Source: Microbaculum marinum
GTDB taxonomy: Bacteria; Pseudomonadota; Alphaproteobacteria; Rhizobiales; Tepidamorphaceae
Direction: 5' to 3' (one strand)
Length of the DNA stretch: 64,000 nt
Assembly: GCF_042646165.1 (NCBI RefSeq)
Contig: NZ_JBHRTC010000012.1
A program made the position numbers and the translations under genes. Below, in pieces: positions 1-8,812 of the stretch; within the stretch, counting starts at the first letter, position 1; every line of letters begins with the position of its first letter. The notes under the pieces were generated by a model that was not told the DNA's origin, did not search any database, and saw nothing but the letters and a program-made list of their open reading frames with translations.

Positions 1-223
1 GGCTCTCCGATCCCGGCTCTGCGCGCCTTCGGCGCTTCGGCCGGGATGACGCGGATGGGGGAGGCGGGGCCGCCGGCCTCACAGCCGTGACTCGCGGAGC
101 GCCCTGACCACTCTCCATCGTCGTCCCGGAAATCGCCCGGCGATTGTCCGGGACCGGAGAGCTACGGCGGGAGCGGGGTCCTTTTCAGTACCGACTGCGT
201 GTCTTCTGAAGGCGCGCGGGCTC
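1..223. repeat. Two palindromic hairpin sequences downstream of argE
   Basis: No gene is seen here. Two hairpins are visible. In the first, arms ATCCCGGC (10-17) and GCCGGGAT (40-47) enclose an inner GCGCC-TTC-GGCGC stem. In the second, GTCCCGG and AATCGC (123-136) pair with GCGATT and CCGGGAC (140-154). Neither is followed by a run of T. They look like the short palindromic repeats scattered between genes in alphaproteobacteria. Lying 3' of the leftward argE, they could also stabilise or end its transcript. The repeat-family reading is inference. Confidence 0.45.
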
Positions 224-1417
224 TCAGATCCCGGCCCGCGCCGCGTCGGCCAGGCGCCGCATGAAGGCGACGCAGGCCTCGACCTGCGAGATCTCGATGT
301 ACTCGTCGGGCTGGTGCGCCTGGGAAATCGAGCCGGGGCCGCAGACGATGGTGGGGATGTCGCGGGCCTGGAACAGACCGCCTTCGGTGGCATAGGCGAC
401 GGTGCGGGTCTCGTTGCTGCCGGCGCAGCGCATGGCCAGCGTTTCCGCCAGCGAGCCCGGATCCGGCGCCAGCCCGATCACGTCGACCTGGCGGACGGTG
501 CTGATGCCGGTGGTCGGGGCGATCCGGCGGAGCTGCGGCAGGACATGCGTCTCGCCGAAGGCCTCGAGCCGCTTCAGCAGGTCGTCCGGATCGACGCCGG
601 GCAGCGAGCGGACCTCCCATTCGAAGCGGCACTTCAGCGGCACGATGTTGTGGGCGGTTCCGCCCCAGATCTGGCCGACATGGACAGTGGTGTAGGCCGG
701 CTCGAAGCGGCCGCTCGGATCGCCGGCGGCGATCATGTCGTCGCGCATGCGCGCGATCTCGCCGAGCAGCTCGGCCGCCGCCAGGATCGAGTTTGCGCCC
801 TTGTCGATATGGGCGGAGTGGACCTCGTGGCCGGTCACCTCGGTCAGATAGTCGGTGATGGTCTTGTGGGCGTCGACGACGGCCATCTCGGTCGGCTCGC
901 CGACGATCACGGCGCGCGGCTTCGGCAGCGCCGCACCGAGCTCGCCGATCATCGGCCGGACGCCGGTGCAGCCGACCTCCTCGTCGTAGGACAGCGCGAG
1001 GTGGATCGGCGTCGACAAGGGCCGCGAAAGGAACTCCGGCACCATCGCCAGCGCGATGGCGACGAAGCCCTTCATGTCGCAGGTGCCGCGTCCGTACAGT
1101 CGCCGGTCCTTCTCGGTCACCGTGAACGGATCGCTCGACCAGCCCTGCCCGTCGACCGGCACGCAGTCGGTATGCCCCGACAGGGCGATGCCGCCGGCGT
1201 CCTTCGGACCGATGGTGGCGAACAGGCTCGCCTTGTCGCCGGTCTCGTTGGGGACCAGCGACGATTCCACGCCGTGGCTTGCCAGATAGTCCTTCACGAA
1301 CCCGATCAGCTCCAGGTTCGAGTTGCGGCTTGTCGTGTCGAAGCCGACGAGACGAGCGATCATCTCGTTCGGGGCGTAGGTCTGTCCCGGCAAGGCATTG
1401 TCCTGTGGTGAGTGCAA
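224..1417 (-). CDS. argE: Acetylornithine deacetylase (ArgE)
   Basis: A cytoplasmic M20-family metallohydrolase that removes the acetyl group from N2-acetylornithine to give ornithine in arginine synthesis. It is 397 residues, the usual length. Visible are the metal-site motif SGHTD (His82, Asp84), the second-metal Asp in RGTCDMKG, the catalytic and metal Glu pair in YDEEVG, and the VGEPTE segment, which together favour ArgE over DapE. The start is uncertain: the frame opens with a TTG at 1417, and a second TTG at 1393 has an AGGA at better distance; the first ATG (residue 19) would remove conserved sequence. It is divergent from the RND operon and has no operon partner in the window. Another M20 deacylase specificity cannot be excluded. 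Confidence 0.85.
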   Translation of the reverse strand: MHSPQDNALPGQTYAPNEMIARLVGFDTTSRNSNLELIGFVKDYLASHGVESSLVPNETGDKASLFATIGPKDAGGIALSGHTDCVPVDGQGWSSDPFTVTEKDRRLYGRGTCDMKGFVAIALAMVPEFLSRPLSTPIHLALSYDEEVGCTGVRPMIGELGAALPKPRAVIVGEPTEMAVVDAHKTITDYLTEVTGHEVHSAHIDKGANSILAAAELLGEIARMRDDMIAAGDPSGRFEPAYTTVHVGQIWGGTAHNIVPLKCRFEWEVRSLPGVDPDDLLKRLEAFGETHVLPQLRRIAPTTGISTVRQVDVIGLAPDPGSLAETLAMRCAGSNETRTVAYATEGGLFQARDIPTIVCGPGSISQAHQPDEYIEISQVEACVAFMRRLADAARAGI

Positions 1418-1753
1418 CGATCCGATAGGCGATACTTACCGGCAAACCGGACGCGGTCAAAGCGCCGCGTTGCCTGGCTGGACGGCTGCCGCGCGATTGT
1501 GATTTCGTTCCCGCGGCGGTTGCGTGCGACACTGCAGATGATCGTGCGCGGCAGGGGTGGCGGCAGAAGCGTACGCTACTGTACGCGCGTACATCGGGGC
1601 GGGCACGGTCGGCGCGGCGGCGAAAGCCTTGGTCTCCGCGACAAACTGAGACACTTTCGCCCCTTCCGAAGGGGCCCCGATGATCGTAGATACGATACGG
1701 CGTTGGTTTCCGGGGGCGGCGACCAATTTCGGCCAGTTCGGAGAGAATTGATC
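1418..1753. promoter_or_regulatory. Divergent spacer between argE and the RND operon, rich in palindromes
   Basis: A gene-free stretch of about 336 bases. It holds two adjacent perfect palindromes, AGCGTACGCT (1568-1577) and GTACGCGCGTAC (1581-1592). An 8-bp inverted repeat GCCCCTTC/GAAGGGGC follows at 1659-1675, and ATCGTAGATACGAT lies at 1683-1696. Efflux operons of this type are often controlled by a TetR or MarR family repressor binding such sites; no regulator gene lies next to it here, so the binding protein is unknown. No clear -35/-10 pair was identified. Confidence 0.45.
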
Positions 1754-3124
1754 GTGAAGCCGCCTGACAGACAACTCGGCGCGAGAAGAACCTGGACGCT
1801 CGGTCGCGTCGCAGGGCTGTTCGTCAAGACGGCGATCCCGGTCGCGATACTTGGCGCCGCCGCATTCGGCTACAACGCCCTCGTCGCCTCCAAGCCGGAG
1901 GTCCCCCGCCGCCCGGCGGTGGAACGGGCCTGGACCGTCGAGACGCGGATCGCCGAGCCCGCCTCGTTCCGCCCGCGGATCGTCGCCTACGGCACGCTCG
2001 TCGCCGGCCGCCAGGTATCGCTGCGCGCGCTCGTCGCGGGCGAGGTCGTGGCCGTCGGATCGGAGCTGCGCGAAGGCGGAACCGTCCATGCCGGCGACAC
2101 GCTGGTGGAAATCGACTCCTTTAACTACGAGGGCGCCGTCGTCGAGGCCAAGGCCAATCTCGCAGAGGCCCGGGCCAGGCTTGCCGAATCCGAGACCCGG
2201 CTGCAGATGGAAACCACCGTGCTGCAGAGCGCGCGCGACCAGCTGGAGATCGCCCGGCGCGACGAGGAGCGGGCCGAGACCCTGTCGGGAACCGGTTCGA
2301 TGACCGCCCAGGCCCTCGACACCCGCAGGCTGACGGTCATCCAGCGCCAGCAGGCGGTGGACGCCGGCGAGGCCACGCTGGAGATAAACCGCGCCCAGAT
2401 CGCGCAGCTGAAGGCACAGGTCGACCGGCTGGAATGGAAGGTGCGGCAGGCCGAGCGCAGCCTCGAAGACGTGGTGCTGACGGCACCCTTCGACGCCTAT
2501 GTCGGGACCGTCGCGGCGCAGGTCGGCAAGCTGCTCAACGTCAACGACGCCATCGCCACGCTCTACGACCGCAACGCCTTCGACGTTCGCTTCGCGCTGA
2601 CCGACGCCCAGTACGGGCGGCTGCTCGAGGAGGGGCTGCTCGACCGCCCCGTCGAGGTGCGCTGGAACGTCGGCGGGACGCCGCGGTCGTTCAAGGCGAG
2701 CATCGTCCGCGTCGCTCCGGAGATCGCGGCCGCCCGCGGCGGCGTCGACGTCTACGCGCGGATCGAACCGAGCGAAGACCAGGGCCTGCTGCGCCCGGGT
2801 GCCTTCGTCGAAATCCTGCTCGACGACAAGTCCTACCAGGCCGTCGTGCGCGTTCCCGCCACCGCGATCTACGGGACCGACCGACTGTACGTGATCGAGG
2901 ACGGGCGGCTGTCGGGCCGGCAGGTGGAGATCGTCGGATACGACGGCTCCGAAGTCCTCGTGCGCGGCGACCTGACGGGCGGCGAGCGCATCGTCACCAC
3001 CCGCATCACCGAGGCAGGCGACGGTCTGAAAGTGAACGAGCAGGCCGATGAGCCGGCGCCGCCGCCGTCCGGCGAGCCGACCGCCAGCCGAAGCGCCGAC
3101 GAAGCGGCAGCCAGCGATGGCTGA
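1754..3124 (+). CDS. RND efflux periplasmic adaptor (HlyD/MFP family)
   Basis: The adaptor that joins an inner-membrane RND pump to an outer-membrane channel. I chose the GTG start at 1754, giving 456 residues, because GGAGAG lies just upstream and the next residues lead directly into one N-terminal membrane anchor (about residues 17-41). Then come a lipoyl-like half (around VSLRALVAGEV), a long alpha-hairpin coiled coil (about 125-235), the second lipoyl half (TAPFDAYVG), a beta-barrel and a membrane-proximal domain. The C-terminus is low-complexity and rich in Pro, Ala and Ser. The last 8 bases overlap the pump gene, so the two are translationally coupled. Substrate cannot be read from the sequence. 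No outer-membrane factor gene is nearby. Confidence 0.88.
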   Translation: MKPPDRQLGARRTWTLGRVAGLFVKTAIPVAILGAAAFGYNALVASKPEVPRRPAVERAWTVETRIAEPASFRPRIVAYGTLVAGRQVSLRALVAGEVVAVGSELREGGTVHAGDTLVEIDSFNYEGAVVEAKANLAEARARLAESETRLQMETTVLQSARDQLEIARRDEERAETLSGTGSMTAQALDTRRLTVIQRQQAVDAGEATLEINRAQIAQLKAQVDRLEWKVRQAERSLEDVVLTAPFDAYVGTVAAQVGKLLNVNDAIATLYDRNAFDVRFALTDAQYGRLLEEGLLDRPVEVRWNVGGTPRSFKASIVRVAPEIAAARGGVDVYARIEPSEDQGLLRPGAFVEILLDDKSYQAVVRVPATAIYGTDRLYVIEDGRLSGRQVEIVGYDGSEVLVRGDLTGGERIVTTRITEAGDGLKVNEQADEPAPPPSGEPTASRSADEAAASDG

Positions 3125-6100
3125 GCGCGAGGCCGCCGGCCCGATCCGGTTCTTCGTCCGGCATCGCAACGCATCGAACCTTCTGATGGCGATGCTGGTG
3201 CTGTTCGGCGTGATGGGCATCCTGAAGCTCAACACGCAGCTGTTTCCCTCCACGGAAATTCCGCGCATCAGCGTCACCATCGCCTGGTCCGGCGCCAGCG
3301 CGGAGGACATCGAGCAGAGCATCCTGCACGCCGTCGAGCCGGAACTTCGCTATCTCGACGACCTGGACAGGATCATCTCCTACGCCCGCGAAGGCGCGGC
3401 GAGCATCACCCTGGAATACGCCGCCGGAACTGACATGCAGATCGCCCTCGCCGAGGTCGAATCCGCGATCGCCGGCGTGACCACCCTGCCGGAGGGATCC
3501 GAGACGCCGGTGGTCCGCCGTTCCGTCTGGTACGAAGGGGTCGCCAACATCGCCATCTCGGGCCCGTTCACCGAGGACGCGCTGAAGGCCTACGCCAAGG
3601 AGATCCGCGACGGCCTGCTGAACGCCGGGATCGACAAGGTCGATCTCGTCGGCTTCCGCAAGCCGGAGGTCTGGGTGGACGTGGAGGAGCGGGAACTGCG
3701 GCGTCTCGGCGTGACGCTCTCCGACATCGCCGCGCGGATCGCCGCGGAAACCCGCGACCTGCCGTCCGGCACGCTCGAAGGCGCGGTCGAAAAGCAGCTC
3801 CGGTCGCTCGGCGAGGGGACGACCGCCGAGGAGATCGGCGCCATCGAGACCGTTTCGCGGGACACCGGCGAGAAGGTGCTGCTGCGCGAGATCGCCGACG
3901 TCCATGATTCCTTCGAGAAGGACCAGACGATCGGCTACAGCGGCGGCAACCGGGCCATCGAGCTTCAGGTCGAGCGGTCGACCACTGCCGATACGCTGGA
4001 GACGGCCGCGATCGTTCGAGAGTACCTCGAGGAGATCCGGCCGACGCTGCCGCCCACCCTCGACCTCAAGGTTTACGACGTGAGGGCCGACAGCCTCGTC
4101 GACCGCATCAACCTGCTGGTCAAGAACGGTGTCTCCGGCCTCGTCATCGTCGTGGTGGTGCTGTTCCTGTTTCTCAACGCGCGCATCGCGTTCTGGGTCG
4201 CGGCAGGTATCCCGGTCGCGATGATGGCGACCCTCGGCTTCATGTGGGTGACCGGCCAGTCGATCAACATGATCTCGCTGTTCGCGCTGATCATGTGCCT
4301 CGGCATCGTCGTCGACGACGCCATCGTGGTCGGCGAGCACACCGCCACCCGCTACGCGATGGGCGACGATCCGGTACGCGCGGCCGAGCGCGGCGCCGGC
4401 CAGATGATGTGGCCGGTGATCGCCGCGGTGCTGACGACCCAGGTCGCGTTCTTCCCGCTGACCATGGTCCGGGATGTGATCGGACAGATCATGGGCGCGC
4501 TGCCGCTGGTGGTGATCGCGGTGCTGACGGCGAGTCTGCTGGAATGCGTGCTGATCCTGCCGGGGCACCTGCGGCACAGCCTGACGTCGATGCGCGCCGA
4601 GCCGGGGCGCTTCCGGCGCGGCTTCGACAGGACCTTCGCAGCGTTCCGCGACGGGCCTTTCCGGGCCGCGGTCGGACTGGCGTTCCGCTGGCGCTACACC
4701 ACGCTGGCGCTGTCGCTGGCGAGCCTGATCGTCGTCTTTGGCCTGATCGCCGGCGGGCGGGTCGGCTTCCAGTTCTTCCCGACCGCGGAGCCCGAGAACA
4801 TCACCGCCAGCCTCACCTTCGCCGCCGGCACGCCCGAGGAAGAGGTGGTCGCCGGCGTCGCCAGGGTCGAGGCCGCACTGGCGGAGGCCGAACGACGGGC
4901 CGCACCGCCCGACGAGAAGCTGGTCGTCGCGACCTACGCGTCGGTCGGCCGGTCCGGCTTTTCGCGCGGCATGAACTTCGCCGAGATCGACGCGGAACTG
5001 ACGGCCTCCGAAGTCCGCTCGGTGCGGACCAACGAAGTGATAGCCGCCTGGCGCGAGGCGGTGCCACGTATTCCAGGCCTGGAGACGGTGACGATCAGCG
5101 GACGGCGCGGCGGACCGCCGGGACGCGACATCGACATCCGGCTGACCGGGGCACAGACCGACGTGCTGAAGCGGGCCGCCCTGGAGATCCGCGATGTCGT
5201 TTCCGCCTACCCGGGGGTCTCGGCGGTCGACGACGACCTGCCATACGGCAAGCCGGAGATCATCATGGAACTGACGCCGCGCGGCGCGGCCCTCGGCTTC
5301 ACCGCGGAATCGGTCGGCGAGCAGGTGCGCAACGCGTTCGAGGGCGCGATTGCGCGGCGCGTGCCCGCCGGCGACGAGGAAGTGACGATCCGCGTGCGCA
5401 GGGTCCAGGCGGTGCCGGGCCTGGCGGCGCTCGGCAACCTGTCGCTGCGGGCGCCGTCGGGCGAGTTCGTGCCATTGTCCGAGGTGGTCGACCTGACGGA
5501 GAAGCAGGGCTATGCGATCATCCAGCGGATCGACGGCCAGACCTCGGTTTCGGTCACCGCCGACGTCGACCAGGACGTCACGACCAACGTCGAACTGGTG
5601 GCCGCGCTGGACGAGGGACCGCTACGGGCGGTGACCTCGAAGTACGGCATCGACTATGCGTTCTCCGGCCGCGAGGAGGAGCGGGAGAAATCGTTCGCCG
5701 ACCTGCAGCTCGGCGCGGTCGTGGCGCTGGGTGCGATCTACCTGATCCTGGCATGGGTCTTCGCCAGCTATGGCCGGCCGCTTGCGGTGATGGCGATCAT
5801 CCCCTTCGGCCTGACGGGCGCCGTCATCGGCCACATGGTCATGGGCGTGCCGCTGACCATCCTGTCGCTGATGGGGCTGCTCGGCCTGTCCGGCATCCTG
5901 GTCAACGACTCCATCATCCTGGTCAGCCGGCTGGACGAGCGCCTGGACATGGGCGAGACCGTCGCCGACGCGGCGGTGAGCGCCTCCTGCGACCGACTGC
6001 GGGCGGTGTTGCTGACGTCGCTGACCACGATCGGCGGACTGGCGCCGCTGATGTTCGAGACGAGCCTGCAGGCGCAGTTCCTGATCCCGATGGCCGTCAC

Positions 6101-6242
6101 GCTGGTGTTCGGCCTGGCGGTCGCGACCTTCTTCGTGCTGTTCCTGGTGCCGGCGATCGTCGGTGTCGGCGACGACGTCGGCCGTATGGCCGGCGCCTAC
6201 ATGCGCCTGGGCCGGCGGCCGACCGTCACGCCGGCGCAGTAG
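3117..6242 (+). CDS. RND efflux transporter permease (AcrB/HAE1-like)
   Basis: The proton-driven inner-membrane pump, 1,041 residues, the family's normal size. I place the start at the ATG at 3117; an upstream in-frame ATG at 3048 would add 23 Arg/Pro-rich residues and overlap the adaptor further. The layout is typical: a first membrane helix (about residues 20-40), a large periplasmic loop, a helix bundle containing the proton-relay motif GIVVDDAIVVGE in the fourth helix, a second periplasmic loop, and a final bundle ending in LVPAIVG. It resembles the broad HAE1 class of multidrug and organic-compound pumps more than the heavy-metal CusA class. Substrate is unknown. Confidence 0.92.
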   Translation: MAEREAAGPIRFFVRHRNASNLLMAMLVLFGVMGILKLNTQLFPSTEIPRISVTIAWSGASAEDIEQSILHAVEPELRYLDDLDRIISYAREGAASITLEYAAGTDMQIALAEVESAIAGVTTLPEGSETPVVRRSVWYEGVANIAISGPFTEDALKAYAKEIRDGLLNAGIDKVDLVGFRKPEVWVDVEERELRRLGVTLSDIAARIAAETRDLPSGTLEGAVEKQLRSLGEGTTAEEIGAIETVSRDTGEKVLLREIADVHDSFEKDQTIGYSGGNRAIELQVERSTTADTLETAAIVREYLEEIRPTLPPTLDLKVYDVRADSLVDRINLLVKNGVSGLVIVVVVLFLFLNARIAFWVAAGIPVAMMATLGFMWVTGQSINMISLFALIMCLGIVVDDAIVVGEHTATRYAMGDDPVRAAERGAGQMMWPVIAAVLTTQVAFFPLTMVRDVIGQIMGALPLVVIAVLTASLLECVLILPGHLRHSLTSMRAEPGRFRRGFDRTFAAFRDGPFRAAVGLAFRWRYTTLALSLASLIVVFGLIAGGRVGFQFFPTAEPENITASLTFAAGTPEEEVVAGVARVEAALAEAERRAAPPDEKLVVATYASVGRSGFSRGMNFAEIDAELTASEVRSVRTNEVIAAWREAVPRIPGLETVTISGRRGGPPGRDIDIRLTGAQTDVLKRAALEIRDVVSAYPGVSAVDDDLPYGKPEIIMELTPRGAALGFTAESVGEQVRNAFEGAIARRVPAGDEEVTIRVRRVQAVPGLAALGNLSLRAPSGEFVPLSEVVDLTEKQGYAIIQRIDGQTSVSVTADVDQDVTTNVELVAALDEGPLRAVTSKYGIDYAFSGREEEREKSFADLQLGAVVALGAIYLILAWVFASYGRPLAVMAIIPFGLTGAVIGHMVMGVPLTILSLMGLLGLSGILVNDSIILVSRLDERLDMGETVADAAVSASCDRLRAVLLTSLTTIGGLAPLMFETSLQAQFLIPMAVTLVFGLAVATFFVLFLVPAIVGVGDDVGRMAGAYMRLGRRPTVTPAQ

Positions 6243-6252
6243 GCCGCTGCGC

Positions 6253-6453
6253 TTACGCCGTGGTCGAGGGCCGGATGCGCTTCAGGAAGTCCCAGACCGG
6301 CAGGGCGGCGAGGCCGCCGATGAGGCCGCCGACATAGCTCGGCAATGCAAAGCCCAGTACGGCCTGCCAGATGTATCCGGCTATCCAGCTGACGGCCACC
6401 ATGACGACGATGGTGATGATCAGACGTTGCCAGAGCGGCATCAAGAGCTTCAT
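6253..6453 (-). CDS. Small two-helix membrane protein
   Basis: A 66-residue protein with two predicted membrane helices (about residues 10-33 and 36-56) and a positively charged C-terminus (FLKRIRPSTTA). The ATG at 6453 is preceded by GGGAGG at good distance, and the amino-acid pattern is clearly that of a real membrane protein. The N-terminal half of the longer open frame is discarded. It is convergent with the RND permease, with 10 bases between the stop codons. I do not recognise a named family and can say nothing about function beyond membrane location. Confidence 0.65.
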   Translation of the reverse strand: MKLLMPLWQRLIITIVVMVAVSWIAGYIWQAVLGFALPSYVGGLIGGLAALPVWDFLKRIRPSTTA

Positions 6454-6626
6454 GAATCGCGCCTCCCGTTGCGCGCGACTATAAACCAGCTTCGCGTCGG
6501 GATTCGACCCTCGAAAGCGGCGCCGGCGCCGTTTGTACGAAACGTGAACAGGCGCCGCCGAATCTGGCATAAGCAGGTGAGATGATTCTGGTGCGGTGAT
6601 TCTGGGCGAGCCGGAGGCGAAGGCAG

Positions 6627-7346
6627 GTGAATTCGGTGGCGGTGACGCGTGATCCCTCGGCGGACCGGCACATGGCGGCCATCCGGATCGCCGGCGCCGT
6701 GCTGCAGCCCGACACGTCCGGCGCGATCTGGTGGCCGGAGGAATCGATGCTGATCGTCGCCGACCTGCATCTGGAGAAGGGCTCCTCCATCGCCGGGCGC
6801 GGCGCGCTGCTGCCGCCCTACGATACGGCGGCGACGCTCGCCCGGCTGGCGGCGGTGGTCGGGCGCCTGGCGCCGCGAACGGTGGTCTGCCTCGGCGACA
6901 GCTTCCATGACGTGCGGGCAGGCGGCCGCCTGCCGGAGCCCTACCGGCGGGCCCTCGGCGAGATGCAGCGGCGCTGCGACTGGCTGTGGATCGCCGGCAA
7001 CCACGATCCGGCCCGGCCCGACAACGTCGCGGGCGACTGGTACGACGAACTGGCGGTCGGCGGCCTGGTGCTGCGCCACGAACCCGATCCGCGTTCGCCC
7101 GACGGGGAGATCGCCGGCCATCTGCATCCCGCCGCAAAGGTTCGTCTCAGGGGCCGCGGCGTGCGGCGGCGCTGCTTCGCAGGCGACGGAAGGCGTCTGG
7201 TGATGCCGGCCTTCGGAGCCTTCACCGGCGGCCTGAACGTTCTCGACGATGCATATGCGGGACTGTTCGCGCACGAGGCGCTGGCAGCCTGGATGATCGG
7301 ACGTGCGGTCTATCCGATTCCCGGCCGCAAGCTGCTGCCGGACTGA
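6627..7346 (+). CDS. pdeM: Ligase-associated DNA damage response endonuclease PdeM
   Basis: A calcineurin-like metallophosphoesterase of 239 residues. All metal-binding motifs are present in order: DLHLEKG, GDSFHD, GNHDP and GHLHPAA. The acidic DLHLEKGSS form and the late VMPAFGAFTGGLNVL segment are typical of the PdeM group, which in other genomes is linked to DNA ligase and an Lhr-like helicase. Neither partner is adjacent here; small unrelated genes are on both sides. The GTG start at 6627 has a good GGAGG-type ribosome site; the next in-frame ATG is 15 residues later. The DNA-repair role is known for the family, not shown here. Confidence 0.8.
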   Translation: MNSVAVTRDPSADRHMAAIRIAGAVLQPDTSGAIWWPEESMLIVADLHLEKGSSIAGRGALLPPYDTAATLARLAAVVGRLAPRTVVCLGDSFHDVRAGGRLPEPYRRALGEMQRRCDWLWIAGNHDPARPDNVAGDWYDELAVGGLVLRHEPDPRSPDGEIAGHLHPAAKVRLRGRGVRRRCFAGDGRRLVMPAFGAFTGGLNVLDDAYAGLFAHEALAAWMIGRAVYPIPGRKLLPD

Positions 7347-7361
7347 GGCGCCGGGCAGCGG

Positions 7362-8615
7362 CTAACGCATCGCCGCCAGCCACACGATCCAGCCGTAGGT
7401 GAGCGCCACCGAGACCGCGGTGACCGGCAGGACCAGCAGCGTGAACTGCCAGAAATTGAACGGCACCTGGCCGAATTTCTCGGCCTGCTGCACGACGATG
7501 ACATTGCTCGCCGCGCTGATGATGAACAGGTTGCCGGCCAGCGTCGAGATGCCGGCCAGCATCATCAGGTTCGCCGCCTCGCCGCCCTGCAGCAGCTTCA
7601 GATAGATGTCGACGACCGGCACGTTGGAGAACAGCTGGCTCGCCCAGAAGCTGAGGACCGCGGTGATCGTCGGCTCGTCGAGCCGCTCCTGCAGCGATCC
7701 GAGCAGGGCCTGCAGGGACCCCGACGCCAGCAGCGAACCGGTGACGACGAACATGGACACGAAGAAGACAAGCGTTGCCCAGTCTACCTCCCGGAAGATC
7801 CGGAACCGCCGGTTCGAGAACAGGAAGACGGGGGCGCAGGCGACGAGGCTGGCGGCGCCGAACGGCACGATGTGTGCCGAGCCACTCGCCTGCAGCGCGC
7901 TGTCCGCGCCGATCAGGACGACAAGCAGGACCGTGGCGAGATAGGTGGGCCAGGTGCGCGGATCCGAAGAGGGCGGCGGTAGCTCGTTTGGTATCGATCC
8001 GGCAGCCGGCGCCGACCGGTTCACCAGCCGGCTCATCCAGGCATAGACGAATGCCAGCGAGGCCAGTGTCGGGACGGCGAGCCACCAGACGAATGTGCCG
8101 ATCGGATTGCCGATGTCGCCCGATGTGGCGATCAGGATGTTCTGTGGATTGCCGACCGGACTGACCATGCTGCCGACGGTCACCGTGGCACACAATGTCA
8201 CGAGCAGGACGGTGGGCGACCACTTCAGGGCGCGGGCGAGCATGAGGGCGATCGGGGTTCCGATGACAGCCGCGGCATCATTGGTCAGAACCGCCGCGCA
8301 CACGGCCGTCGCCAATATGAAGATCAGGAAGGAGAGTTCCGGCCGGTCGGTATTGGTGATGCGATTGCCGATGGCATGCGAGATTCCGGCATCGTAGAGC
8401 GCCGAGCCGATCGAGAAAACGCCGAACAGATACGCAATGACGTTCCAGTCGACGGCTGATGCGGCTGACAAAGGTGAAATTTCCCCGGCCACAAGTAGAA
8501 CTGCCGCACCTGCAGTCATAATGTGCCAAATCCGAACCGTCTCCGGCAGCCATTGCCGAATGGCTATGAGGAAAAATATCGCGCAAGAGACGGCTAAGCT
8601 TACGGAGAAAATCAA
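7362..8615 (-). CDS. SLC13/ArsB/NhaD-like ion transporter family permease
   Basis: An integral membrane protein of 417 residues with about 11-12 hydrophobic segments. The conserved LTNDAAAVIGTP stretch and the GNPQNILIA loop are the paired re-entrant signature of the ion-transporter superfamily (ArsB, NhaD, CitM and SLC13 permeases). A second, related motif SNVPVVDIYL lies in the C-terminal half, as expected from the internal duplication. It starts with a TTG; no other start is available in the frame. The upstream region (8640-8760) is noticeably AT-rich. The substrate (dicarboxylate, arsenite, sodium or other) cannot be told; there is no arsenic gene nearby. Confidence 0.75.
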   Translation of the reverse strand: MIFSVSLAVSCAIFFLIAIRQWLPETVRIWHIMTAGAAVLLVAGEISPLSAASAVDWNVIAYLFGVFSIGSALYDAGISHAIGNRITNTDRPELSFLIFILATAVCAAVLTNDAAAVIGTPIALMLARALKWSPTVLLVTLCATVTVGSMVSPVGNPQNILIATSGDIGNPIGTFVWWLAVPTLASLAFVYAWMSRLVNRSAPAAGSIPNELPPPSSDPRTWPTYLATVLLVVLIGADSALQASGSAHIVPFGAASLVACAPVFLFSNRRFRIFREVDWATLVFFVSMFVVTGSLLASGSLQALLGSLQERLDEPTITAVLSFWASQLFSNVPVVDIYLKLLQGGEAANLMMLAGISTLAGNLFIISAASNVIVVQQAEKFGQVPFNFWQFTLLVLPVTAVSVALTYGWIVWLAAMR

Positions 8616-8812
8616 TCGTGAATTCCGCGCCGAGGAGCGACATGTAAATTGAATTCACTAAAACATAATATTGAGAAACTACAAAAAATACTCCCCATCG
8701 GCTGTCTCGAATCGATTGCTGCGAGGGTTTACCCTAAGGTAGCGGGTTTCTATCATCCACCACATTCCTGCAGGGGGAGGAGCGCTGCCGGGGCAGCGGG
8801 GGCGAACAAACC

